Assembly: GCA_022701365.1 (NCBI GenBank)
Contig: JAKUHH010000131.1
Span: 62,001 to 126,000, forward strand
Source: Mycocentrospora acerina
Taxonomy: Eukaryota; Ascomycota; Dothideomycetes; Pleosporales
DNA length: 64,000 nucleotides
Direction of reading: 5' to 3'
Shown: positions 45,759-56,541 of the stretch, in pieces
Numbering within the stretch: the stretch's first letter is position 1
Layout of the letters: each line of letters begins with the position of its first letter
Program-made: the position numbers and the translations under genes
The notes under the pieces: model-generated
What the model saw: only the letters and a program-made list of their open reading frames with translations
What the model was told of the DNA's origin: nothing
Database searches by the model: none

Positions 45759-48700
45759 CTATACCCGGTCCATTGCATTGAGATCCCAAATCCTCAACGT
45801 CTCGCCCTTGCTTCCCCTCTTCTTGGCTGCCCCCTTCTTCCCTTCATGCTCACTCAGCTTCAGCATCGACCGGCTGACCAGCGCCAGCGTGTCCACAAGC
45901 TCACTCATCCTGCCCGTCTGCAAAAATAGCGTCTGCAACCACTCATTCTCCTCGTCTGCAACCAGCGTCGCAATCTCCATGGCTTTGACCGCAGAATCCC
46001 GGTGGATAAAGTACGACGCCGTCTGCAAGATGGAGAGGTATGCGAGAACAATCTCCGGAATATATGCTCGCTTGAGATCCGCCATGTCTTCTGTATCTCC
46101 CACCCCTGAGCTGTAGTCTTCTGCGAGCGACGTCATGAGAGCGTTGAAGAGAGCTTGCATCGTATCGAGCAGCTCCTTGATGCGCTTGGTATTTGGCTTG
46201 GGGCCTTGAGCTTCACGGCGTAGCCTGTCCCATGTTAGTCATCAAAAAAGTACCATCACGTTAGATATTGGCTTACTTCATAAGCTTGTCTTCCTCCTCG
46301 CGCCATTCGCGGAACATGGCAAGCAGGCGAACAATTTGCTGCAGGTCGTAATACTGCGAACTCTTCTCTCGTAAGCGCGTGACAATGTGTGCGTGTCGCT
46401 CCGCGTTGGGCAACTTGTCTGCCGCCGCCATGTGGTTTCGTGCACTAGTCGAGAGCGAATCGCGAAAGGCACGCATTAGAGACTCGTCCTGTTCCTCCGC
46501 TCCTGCTTGGGTAAAGTCAAAGGGGTACCCGCATAGCGATTCCGTCCTCGACAGAGACAGCGACTCGACGCTCAACTCGGCGACAACCTTCTCAGCAGCT
46601 GCAAGACGTCCATTGACTACACGGACAATATTAGTGACTTCTCAATATTCTCTTCATTGGCAGGCACTTACGCAAAAATATCATCAGCGCGTTCTTCAAG
46701 CTCTCAAATGTCTGCTCAAACTCGTGCTCAATGTAGTTGTACCACAGCAATGCTTCAATGATGGCTTCCTCCTTGGACTCGATGGTGGATCCATTAAATT
46801 GCTCCTTGACCCGAAGTCCAGGCCACAGGTACTGCTCGTGAGCAGTATGCTCCACAATTTCGAATCGTTTAATCGAGTTGTTGATTACAAATGCACCATT
46901 GTACTGAGTATATCCGCAGTTTTCAAACGCGGCCATGAAGTTCCCAGCAACCACCTCGACCGGATCGACCTGGTACTGTTTCAACAAAGCCACACAACGT
47001 CGTTGCTCCTCCGTGTTCTTGATGTCCGGAAGGACGCGTGCAAGACAATGATATGCTCGTTCCTCCTGTAGCTGCGCCGCGTATAGGGGTATCAACTGCA
47101 GACGCTTCGTGATGCGCAGAAACTCAATGTATGCAACCACAACATTTTCCAAGGCCGCCATCTGCGGGGCCGTTTTGGCACTGAGCGTAAAAAGTCCGTT
47201 TTGCAGGGCGATGCAAATGTGCACGAGGATACGGAACGCATGTGGGTCAGATGCGAGAGTCTGATACCAGCGCTCCGCCACAATGCTACGCTCTTCACCC
47301 GCTGGCTTCGGTCCTGGGTTGGTCGCCGAGGAATCAGGGTGTACCATCAGATTGCCAGGCCGCTCATCCTCTTGCATCATATCAGCAAGAGCAGCTCCGA
47401 CCTTGAATACAAGGTCCTCCACATTTCCGCTGATGAGAGCGCTCTGGATCAGCTTGATTGGTGACACTGATTGACTCGCTGTGGCTTTCTGTTGCTTCAG
47501 CAACTCCATGACTTTGCGCGATGAATCCTCCCAGTCTCCAATATTTGCAACGGCGTCTTGGAACGCAAACTTCTGCGACAGACTCTGCGTGACGCGATTC
47601 GGATGCTTTTGTTGCAGGTAGGTATCAAATCGAGAGAGAAGCAGTGCATTGTAGTGTGCGTAGAGGTGGTCGTCCCAGGATCGGCACACGGCCTGTACCT
47701 GCTTCAAGTCTCCACTGAGCAGCCCATATACAGCCCCCTCATATGGTATCCGGGCTCCCCTAGCAGCGTAGAAGCACATGCGGCGGAACAAAAAGCCAAC
47801 AGTCTGCCCAGCTACGTTTGGTCCTCTCTCTGGGTGTGACTCGTACGCAGCACCCAAACTGACGCCGCGCCATGCCTCATTCCGCTCTTGACACCAATCA
47901 CTGATCTGGTTCCAGGGAACACCGCGGCGCATCATTTCGTAACAGACCATCCAGAGTGCGCGCTCGTAGAATTCATCAGACTTCTCGAGAGCGCGTTTCT
48001 GCCTTGCGGGGCCATCGGGGTCCAGCTGGGTGGCGAGATTTTGTGTTCTGTCCGTCGTCTTTAGATTTGCAGTGTCAGGTTTCAGAGGCTGATCTGTACC
48101 CTCCATGCGCTTCGCTTGCTTAATCTTCGATTTGGTGTCCAGCCAGCCACTTGTCCAGGTGTGTGTGCCTTTCCCAGACTGCGCCTCCAGTTCCGAGGTG
48201 ATGGATTCGATGTCGCTTTCGCTGCTCTGTGCTGTCTGCTCCAACCATCGTAGGACAATCTCCTTCTCTTTCGCAAAGTCGTCCTCCAACAGAAATCGGT
48301 CCCAGATCTCACTGTTTGGACCGTATCGCGCGGTACCTCCGACGTTTGCCAAGCGCGCTTGCTTTTCCGCGGCAACGTCGACTTCGGGCTCGGGATGGTG
48401 GTGATCGATGATGATGCGAAGCAACTCCCATGTCGCGAGTTCAGCCTGCCATTGCCGTAGCTCTTGCACGTTCTTGGTGGGTTCCGTCGACGCAGGAGAA
48501 AAGACACTCTGAGCCTCCGAGGCATCCGCCATATTTTGAATCCGTCGCCTAACGCTATTCTTGAGCTCGCCTTTGTTTTCTGCGTCACTTGCCCGCTTCA
48601 GTTCCCTGACCTGTGATTCCGCAACGTCTCTGAACTTGCCCACCATCTTGACCGTCGTCTGGTACTTGGCGCGCGCGCTGTCATTGCCATGAGTGTGCCA

Positions 48701-48940
48701 ATGGTCAACCCTTTCTGCGAACTTCTCCACCTCTTTCCCCACTCGCTCGGCCATTGCTCGTAAGGGCTGGAGAGGGTCACTCGGCGATGGGCCGCTGGCG
48801 CTGCGCGTGGGAGCAAATGAGAGTACGCTGCTATTTTTTGCCTAGAGCAAGTCAGCCACGAAAGTCTGAATAGGAGCGTATCGGTCTCCCACCTGAGCTG
48901 GCGTTGGCTGGGATGGACGCGCGAACGAAAATGAAGCCAT
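45759..48940 (-). CDS. NUP84: Nucleoporin Nup84/Nup107
   Basis: Scaffold nucleoporin of the Y-complex (Nup107-160) of the nuclear pore. Exons 48893-48940, 46672-48841, 46277-46616 and 45759-46224 (reverse) join in phase to 1007 residues. The tiny first exon encodes MASFSFARPSQPTPAQ and joins AKNSSVLSFAPTRSASG. The protein is almost wholly alpha-helical. Family segments include TWELLRIIIDHHHPE, ERALWMVCYEMMRRGVPWNQISDWCQERNEAWRG, FLFRRMCFYAARG and EGAVYGLLSGDLKQVQAVCRSWDDHLYAHYNALLLSRFD, then an FRILVHICIALQ ... AYIEFLRITKRLQLIPLYAAQL region and a C-terminal ACE1-like crown and tail. All introns are short (51-55 bp). Confidence 0.94.
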
Positions 48941-50684
48941 TTTGCGGAAAGAACCCCGGTGATGTAATCAACTTGTGAAAGGAAAGCAGCCGCCTCTCCA
49001 GTAGTCAGTAGAAGCGCGTTATTCAGTATTCAATGAACCGTCGGGTGTCGAGCTGCCGTCCACCAAAGCCCATCGCGAACAAAACAGTCGCGCAGCTTCC
49101 AAGAAAGAAGGTCCGAGCTGCCGCTAGCGCGTTAAACCTTGGCGACGCGCTAGTGCACCTACAAAAATTCGAATTCTGCCGCATCTCTTCCTTTTCTTCA
49201 CAAATGTCATAGATGTCCATTAGAGTCCCGGTTCAAACGTTCAGTGTTTGAGCAGGTCCATCGCGGCCTCTTTGCGCGCTCACGACATTCTTATAGCAAA
49301 AACACTTCCTGGTGAACTGGCTGGACTTCCTTGTGGAGATTGACAGTGCGGATTGGAAAGGAAGTGTGACATCTCTTCAAGCGCATCCTGACTTTGGCTC
49401 GATGCGCAGAGCTTTTTTGTGATCTAAACCGATCTTGGCTCGCTGCTGTGCAGTCATTTTGTGACTACGAGTGAGCAAAGAAAATTTGCATTCTTCTGAT
49501 TGCTGGAAGGCGTAAGCCCTACTTGCGGTCTATTGAAACAACGTTTTTACAGCGTAATGCAACGACACTACATTCAAAGTCTGACTTTGCGGGCCTTCAG
49601 GCCTCATATTGCTCCCTGGGCCCGCTGCTTCATCTTCAACCTGTGATGGTCAGGACGTGAAGTGTCGTCAGGGGAGGGGAGACATGCCTCAGCAGCGAAG
49701 CTTTGGGACAGCTTACACAGCTTGCATCATCACCTCTTTCCTTGTAGAATGCATTGCAACACTCGTACAATGCGTCAACCTGCTGCATGTCAATCTTGTT
49801 TGAGGCAAAATGAGTGGACGGCAGACCTCTTTTCGACATTTTTCCTCGTTGAAGTTGTTCTTCTGTATGCAATCTGCGTAACCGATTTAATCCATTGTAC
49901 AGGTGTTATAGTGTCGAGCTGGAGTATACGCCATTCACCTTCTACGCAGTTCTTTGCACGATCAGAAGCTGGTCAGACAGGTACTCTGGACCTCTCAGAA
50001 TAAACACGTCCGGTACAGCGTATACTCTAAAAGAACAAACACTGTATTACAAAACCCCTGCACTTACTTTGGATCGCGCATGCTCGCGGGTGACACGGTG
50101 GATCGGTCCTGAGATCTTTCTCCAATTCTCCCTTGGTCGATGGTCAACTCAAGGTCACGATGTCGCGATAGTGTGACATCATGTACATACCATGATGAGC
50201 ACGTCAACGGATGCGCCGCTCGAGAAACAAACGGCTCCACGGATTTGATGACTTGATAGTTCAGATGAAGGGGTCAAAAAGATTGCGCAATTCTCGTAGG
50301 TGAAGCTTGGTACAAAGTGAAGGTGAAATATGTAGGCCAGGAATGGCCAATGCTTTGCCCCACTAATCCTCACGCTCTTCCGCCGCAGCACTCACTCGCT
50401 CCTTCGGATCCCTCACCTTCACGCGTTTGCCACCAGACTTACAAAGAGTTTCTACGCGTCTGCACAATCTTGCGACCCATTTCCGTAAGCCGACGTGATT
50501 TGCAATTCTACCACCGACCAGAAACTGTCTTTGTGACATATAAAAGCAACATCCGCACGCCCACAGTACGTCTCTGTGCTCTCATCTGCTTGAAAATCCA
50601 ACTGACCCTCACCCAGCAGCACTTGGGAATCTACACGCACAGCCAATCTCCAACCCACAAAAACCTCGTTGAACACAAACAAGC
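48941..50684. other. Divergent intergenic region NUP84-SUMO
   Basis: 1.7 kb holding both promoters. No supportable gene; the short frames start at non-ATG codons or lack resemblance. The stretch 50560-50684 is the CA/CT-rich leader of the SUMO gene. Confidence 0.5.
50539..50545 (+). promoter_or_regulatory. TATA box of the SUMO gene
   Basis: TATAAAA lies 140 bp before the SUMO ATG, at the usual distance for a fungal TATA box with a leader of about 90-110 bases. Function inferred. Confidence 0.5.
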
Positions 50685-51063
50685 ATGTCTGACAACGGCT
50701 CCCCAAACAACGTGCAGCAGAAGCCCGAGGATGCTGGTGCTTCTGAGCACCTCAACATCAAGGTGACCGACAACAACAACGAGGTCTTCTTCAAGATCAA
50801 GCGCAGCACCGCTCTCGGCAAGCTTATGAACGCCTTCTGCGACCGACAAGGAAAGAACGTTAATAGTGTACGATTCTTGTTCGATGGCCAGCGTGTAACA
50901 GCACAAGACACCCCCGACACAGTATGTACCACGCGCAACTCCAGCCGAGACGCCACGAAAGTGTCGCTAGCTCATTTGACGCACTGCTGACTTCGAGTAG
51001 CTCGACATGCAGGATGGTGACACCCTTGAAGTACATCAGGAGCAGATCGGTGGCGCGTGGTAA
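50685..51063 (+). CDS. SMT3: SUMO (Smt3) ubiquitin-like modifier precursor
   Basis: Ubiquitin-like protein attached to lysines of nuclear proteins through the Aos1-Uba2/Ubc9 cascade. Exons 50685-50921 and 51001-51063 join in phase to 99 residues. The flexible N-terminal tail (1-20) is polar. The beta-grasp fold covers about 22-97: HLNIKVTDNNNEVFFKIKR, STALGKLMNAFCDRQGK, VRFLFDGQRV, DTPDTLDMQDGDTLEVHQEQIGG. The mature end is Gly96-Gly97, and only Ala-Trp must be removed by Ulp1. The 79-bp intron has a GTATGT donor and a GCTGAC branch. It converges on the small gene at 51690-52341. Confidence 0.97.
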
Positions 51064-51689
51064 TCAAGTGTAACGCTTCGAGCTGCACGCCTCCGCACTC
51101 CCTATACCACACCTAGCAGTATCAGCACTGCACTCTCCTACCTCACAGCCACGCGAAATTACAAGGAATATCCATAGTTTCAGCGGTCTCGAAGAGGGAA
51201 TATGGAAATTTTTTTTTACTCACGACATGCACATATCGGTTTCTGGCGTCATGGAATCATCAGGCTCGCTTGGGCGACGCCGTTTGTGCTTTCATGTAGT
51301 TCCTGACGGACGCCATATGCGCCTGAGCTCCATTTCACAAGTACTATTCTACACATACCTTTGAAACTTTTCTTGGTCGATTGAACAGTAATGTTTGAGG
51401 AGCGACCAGCCTCACCACACCTGTGCTAAAATGATCAGAAACAAGGAGATCCAACTCATTATCATGTCTGTACAATTCTTACTTGCACTGGACGATTATA
51501 CCATACTAAGTGGTAGTCACAACTCAAAAGACGCAAACTTTCCCCATGTGCCTCAGCCAACTTTTTAGAACTCGGAGCAGCGCACGCTTTGTCTAAATAG
51601 TACGGGCGATTCATATGATACAATACATCAAACACCCACACTCTGCAATGCAATATACAATAACTACGACACATCTACACGGTACACCA
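51064..51689. other. Short intergenic region after SUMO
   Basis: About 630 bp between convergent stops; nothing coding was seen. Confidence 0.5.
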
Positions 51690-52341
51690 TCAATCATCCC
51701 AAACCGCCTTCTTCCTCGCCTCCGTCGCTTCGGCCTCCTTCTTCTCCCTTTCCTTCTCCTCAGCCCGTCTCCGCCTCTCCTTTTCCCTCACCACGCGGTC
51801 AAACTCCTTCTCCTCCTCGCTCCGTTTCGGTGCGCGCACGCCCAGCGCCCCCGCAATCAAGCGCCCCGCAACCGCCGTCGTCTTCTCCGGCCGCTTATCT
51901 AAGCTCCCACGCACCGCACTGCTGTCTCTACCTGCTCCGTACAGCGCGGGCGCGTTGTTAGGGAACTCAAATGGCGTGGGCGACGCGGGGGTTGGGGGCG
52001 GAGGATTTGGCGACTCGGAGGAAGGGACTGTGGAGATGGGGGACAGGGCGTCGCGCGCGGCCGAAGATGAAGAAGGAGAGGAGGCGGATTCTTTTTCCGT
52101 GTCGGAGCCAGAGTCGTCGTCCCAGCTGTCGGCTACGGGCTTGGATTTGGGCTTGTGAGCGGGTTTTTGCGGGACGGTGGTGCTGAGCTTTAGGTGGGTG
52201 AGGGTGGATGCTATTTCTGTTCGGGTGTGTTAGCCTTTGGCGGCATTTTGGACGGGGAGGAATTGGCGGTGCAGAGGGGTTCCAGACGGCGAGGATGGGA
52301 GTGCTACCTTCTTCGCTGGGGGTCTTGTTCATAGTCGCCAT
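51690..52341 (-). CDS. Small charged protein of unknown function
   Basis: Two exons, 52308-52341 and 51690-52216 (reverse), join in phase to 186 residues: the first encodes MATMNKTPSEE and the second continues EIASTLTHLKLSTTV. The donor GTAGCA is weak, so the first exon is less certain. An N-terminal short helix (EIASTLTHLKL) is followed by DSWDDDSGSDTE, then a Pro/Ser-rich linker with FEFPNNAPALYG, and a conserved-looking AVAGRLIAGALGVRAPKRSEEE. The C-terminal 45 residues are a single charged helix rich in Glu, Lys and Arg (EKERRRRAEEKEREKK) ending in AVWDD. I do not recognise the family. The start of 52341 and the Trp-Asp-Asp end appear deliberate. It may be an RNA- or chromatin-associated accessory factor, but that is a guess. 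Confidence 0.65.
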
Positions 52342-53539
52342 GTTTGCTGTTGTGTCGTGTGTGCAGTTCTGGAGGAATTGTCGGAGCTCGATTGCGATTT
52401 TGCGGGGTTCGTTAGAGCAATGCGGGGGGGGAGGGGGGAAACCCAAAAAGCGCCTTCTTTTATAAACAGAGATGAATCTATAAATCGTCCTCTATCGATA
52501 TCAAACAACGACACCGGATTACGGAAGAAACCTTCTTTAAAATCCAAAAGGAGCTCAAACTTCTTTTGTACTGTTCCTGTCTCAGGGACGGCCCGAGGAC
52601 ATCATCTATATTTACTCGCAGCATGTGTGACGTGAAACGGCAAGGTACGCAGGCGTGCCCACTCCCTGCACGCAGTGTGGGGAAAGGCGCGCGTCATGGG
52701 GGTCCAGGGCCCTTGGAAACGTCAGAGTTCTGCCCGGAAGCCGGAATTCTCCTTGGCTTCTAGACTCTTTGGCGGGAGTTTTTGGAAGCCACCTTGGTCA
52801 TAGGTGGTGGAGTGGTGGGGGCGTGGATATGTTGCGGTGGAGAGAGAGAGAGGGTTTATGGGAGCTGCGCGTTTTTCTTTTGGCATGGATTTGGACGAGA
52901 TCAACTTGACACGTAGAGGTTGTTTTTCTTACTCTTTGTGAGGCGACTGGTTGGGAGAAAATGAGGCTGCTGTCTTGGTTGAGGCTAGGACCCGATCGTC
53001 CCCAGAAATGCTCGCGCCGCACCAAAACGGCACGAATGAGAACAGAAACACTTGGGTAGATGCTCTTCACTTCCACATTCGACAAGCCTTGGAGCTGTTG
53101 GGGTCTGGGAAGGTGCGTGCGTCATTCTCTTTGGCCTCTTGCACTCATGAATGTGTAGGAGGCTGGCGACCGAGGCCCTGGCTGTGTTCTGCCTATAATG
53201 GTCTCTACTGTTTATTGCAGCATGTACGTTTAAGCAGCTTGTCAACACGTGAATTACACAGATCCAACACACCAAGGGGACCCGAGGACAAGCATTGTGA
53301 GGGGTAGTCATTCGGTTACTTCCAAGTAGCCTTCTTCCTCTCGGTTATTCCCAATTATCTCCGACTTCTTACAAGACGTCTGTTTCCTCACGTACACGAT
53401 CGACAGGCATAGATATTAGATATATACATATTCACGCGTCAGAAACTCCATTGAGACCTGGCATTTTTAATTTGAGTCTGAAGAGGTCGTGGAATAAGCT
53501 TCCGTCTCACCTCATTGCACATAACCCCAGTCATTCAGC
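52342..53539. other. Divergent intergenic region
   Basis: 1.2 kb between the small charged-protein gene and the succinyl-CoA-ligase-like fusion. No supportable gene. A GAGAGAGAGAG run lies at about 52841-52852. Confidence 0.5.
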
Positions 53540-55814
53540 ATGTTACCCCAACGCACGCGTTGCCTCACCAGCAACATCCTCAAGGCCAATTCCCTCAAAC
53601 GACTACCGCAAGCTGCGTTTTCCACAACATCAAGACGCAATGGCTACGACGACACAATCCAGAACCTCCGAATCGGGGCAAATACACGTGTCATGTTCCA
53701 AGGTTTCACTGGCAAACTGGCCACTGCGAATGCAAAAGAGTCGATAGACTGGGGCACAAATGTTGTGGGCGGCGTAAAACCTGGTGGAGCACCCGACCAT
53801 TTGGGTTTGCCTGTCCTGCCATCTGTGAAAGCAGCCATGGAGCAATTGAAGCCTGATGTGACGGGAATCTATGTCGCGGCACATCAAGCGTCTGCAGCTA
53901 TTGAGGAGGCAATCGAGGCTGAGGTTCCGCTCATTGTTGCGGTCGCGGAGCATATCCCAATACACGATATCATGAGGGTAAGTGGAAGAGATTTAGGGGG
54001 TGAGAGCAGACGGAATAGTGTAGTTGCTAATAATGAATAGATACACTCGATGCTGCAAACACAATCAAAGTCACGGCTTGTGGGAGCCAATGCGCCTGGC
54101 ATAATCTCTGCAATAGGGCGATGCAGAGTCGGTTTCCAACCTCTCCCAACATTCTCTCCCGGTCATATCGGCATCGTAGCAAAGTCTGGCACTCTGTCGT
54201 ACGAGACAGTGGGCTCGTTGACAAAAGCAGGTGTTGGACAAAGTCTGTGTATTGCTGTGGGCGGCGATGTTATTGCTGGAACAAATTTTGTCGACGCGCT
54301 AAAGGTTTTCGAGCAAGATGAAGATACACAAGCTATTATTCTTGTAGGAGAAGTGGGCGGAACCAGTGAAGAGGAGGCAGCAGAGTGGATCAAAGACTAC
54401 AGGAAGCGTGTTAAGAACCCGAAGCCTATTGCTGCAGTCATTGGAGGCTTCCAAGCCGTTCCTGGCAAAGTCATGGGTCACGCAGGCGCATGGACTGGTT
54501 TGGGAGAGGGAACCTCAGAGTCAAAATACAAAGCCCTCGAGAGTGTCGGTGTGACGATGGTGGACCATCCAGCAAAGTTTGGTCGTGTAATGAAGGATAT
54601 TCTTGCAAAGTCAGGTCGAGATGTCAAGAAAATTGTAAGCTTGTCTTCAGAAAGTGAACCATGGCGAAACTGACACACGAAAGGAACAATCAGCAGCTCA
54701 AGCACAACAACGCCGCTCATACCACACATCACGCTTCTCTCGCCGGCCCCTTGCAACATCCACACTATCCACACAGTTCCAGCAAAAACGCTCCCTCCAC
54801 CTCACAGCAGACCAGTCTGCCACTCTGCTAAAATCCTACGACATCGACATCAGCCCTCCTCCTGAGAACCCCCAATCGACACACTATGTTGGAATCTCCC
54901 CCGCCCGCTCTGCCCGCTCCCCATCTATAATCGCCTCACCCACCGCCAACCCCTCGCAACTCCACCAACGCGTCCGCCGCTTCCCCTTTGACTACCGCCG
55001 CGGCCCAACGCCAGAAGTCATATCCTCAGCAATCGCATACCTCCAACTCGACGCCCTCCCTCCAAAAGCCAAAGCCCAAACCACCTCCCTAATCCAAAAC
55101 CTCTGGACCCTCTACCGCGAAAAAGAAGCCATCGACGCCCACGTCTCCCTCGCCCTCTCCCCCACCAGCGACACCCTCCAAATCTACAATCCCCACCTCT
55201 TCTTCGACGACGCAGCCTTCAAATCCAACAAACGCCAATCCTCGCTCCACGCCCTCCGCTCCACCTCCTCCCTCTCAGCAACCGATCTCGAAGCCGAAAA
55301 ATCAGGAATAGTCTACCACACACTTCCCTCCCCGCCCCCACCACCACCGCTCAGCACAGGGGAAACCAACAACCCCACGCCCCCCAAAAACCTCATCGGC
55401 ACCCTCGTCAACGGCGCCGGCCTTGCCATGAACGTCAACGACGTCCTCGCCCTCCGCCTCCTCCCCCACACCAGCAGCGCAAACTTCCTCGACACAGGCG
55501 GCAAAGCAACCGCCCAAACAATCTCCACGTCCTTTAAGCTCATCCTCTCCGACCCCCGCGTCAGCGTCGTCTTTGTCAACATCTTCGGCGGCCTCACCCT
55601 CGGCGATATGATTGCCGAGGGGATTGTGCTGGCGTTTAGAGACGTCGGCGTCACGAAGCCCGTCGTTGTCAGGATCAAGGGCACGAATGAGGAGAAGGGG
55701 AGGGAGGTTTTGGAAAAGGCTAATCTGCCGATTTTGGCGTTTGATGACTTTGAGGAGGCGGTGAGGAAGGTGGGTGAGCTTGCTGGTGCTGCTAATAACG
55801 GTTCCCCTGCTTAA
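53540..55814 (+). CDS. Succinyl-CoA ligase-like alpha-beta fusion with reduced ATP-grasp region
   Basis: Exons 53540-53977, 54041-54634 and 54684-55814 join in phase to 720 residues. Residues about 1-35 look like a mitochondrial presequence (Arg-rich, ending AFSTTSRRNGYDDT). Residues 36-344 match the alpha subunit: CoA-binding domain, GIVAKSGTLSYE, GEVGG (Glu249) and the phospho-histidine loop GHAGA (His293). Residues about 350-385 again look like a presequence (RRSYHTSRFSRRPLATSTL). Residues 386-720 match the beta subunit, but the glycine-rich ATP-grasp part of about 90 residues after SATLLKSYDI is missing and the metal-binding segment is altered to YNPHLFFDD. The CoA-ligase end is intact (VNGAGLAMN, ANFLDTGG, VNIFGGL). 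Normal TCA-cycle ligases have two separate subunits, so this is a paralogue of altered function. Nucleotide use is doubtful. Confidence 0.85.
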
Positions 55815-56121
55815 TGTGTAACTATGGGGGAAGGGAGGGGAGGAAGGAAGGAAGGAAGGAAGGAAGGAAGGAAGGAAGGAAGGAAGGAAGGAAGGAAGGA
55901 AGGAAGGATACAAGTATATCTAAATAGATGGACGCTTATGAAGAATTAACAATAAATATATATATACATGTAGAGCAAAGTCTCAGTCAATCTATTGAGA
56001 AAGAAGAAGAAGAAGAAGAAGGAGAAGAAGAGAAGAGAAAAAAAAATCTCAATCTAAAATATGCAAAATGGTATATTGCTCTCCTTACTTACTTACACGT
56101 AATCACACCAATCTCTCTCTA

Positions 56122-56162
<41 letters not shown>

Positions 56163-56541
56163 GCATCTCAACTTCATCATCCGTCTACCCATCCAACCAT
56201 CCCACATCAAATCAGTCATCGCACAAACCCCTTTCTGGACACCCCCCACCCCCCAACTCACTCCCCTCGCTCCAAAACCCCACCAGAGCATGACTAGGCA
56301 AAGAAAGTACTGTATTTAAAAAAAAAAAAAGCCAAACCGCCCCGAGGATATCCGCCATAAAAACGCCCGAGTCCACGAAAAAAAACGCCGTAGCCATGCT
56401 AGAAAAAAATTAATCGTGCCATAGCACCACCACCACCAACACACGTGTGCTGCTCACTACACGCTGTCAACTCATCATCTCCACCTGCATACATCAACAT
56501 CAAGAAAACGAGTCTCCAAAATTGCCGTGACAACAACCAAC
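55815..56541. repeat. Convergent intergenic region with (GGAA)n and (CT)n arrays
   Basis: Holds a (GGAA)17-like array at about 55839-55908, a GAA/AAG tract at about 56001-56040, a (CT)n array at about 56121-56160 and an A run at about 56319-56330. No gene was seen. Confidence 0.85.
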
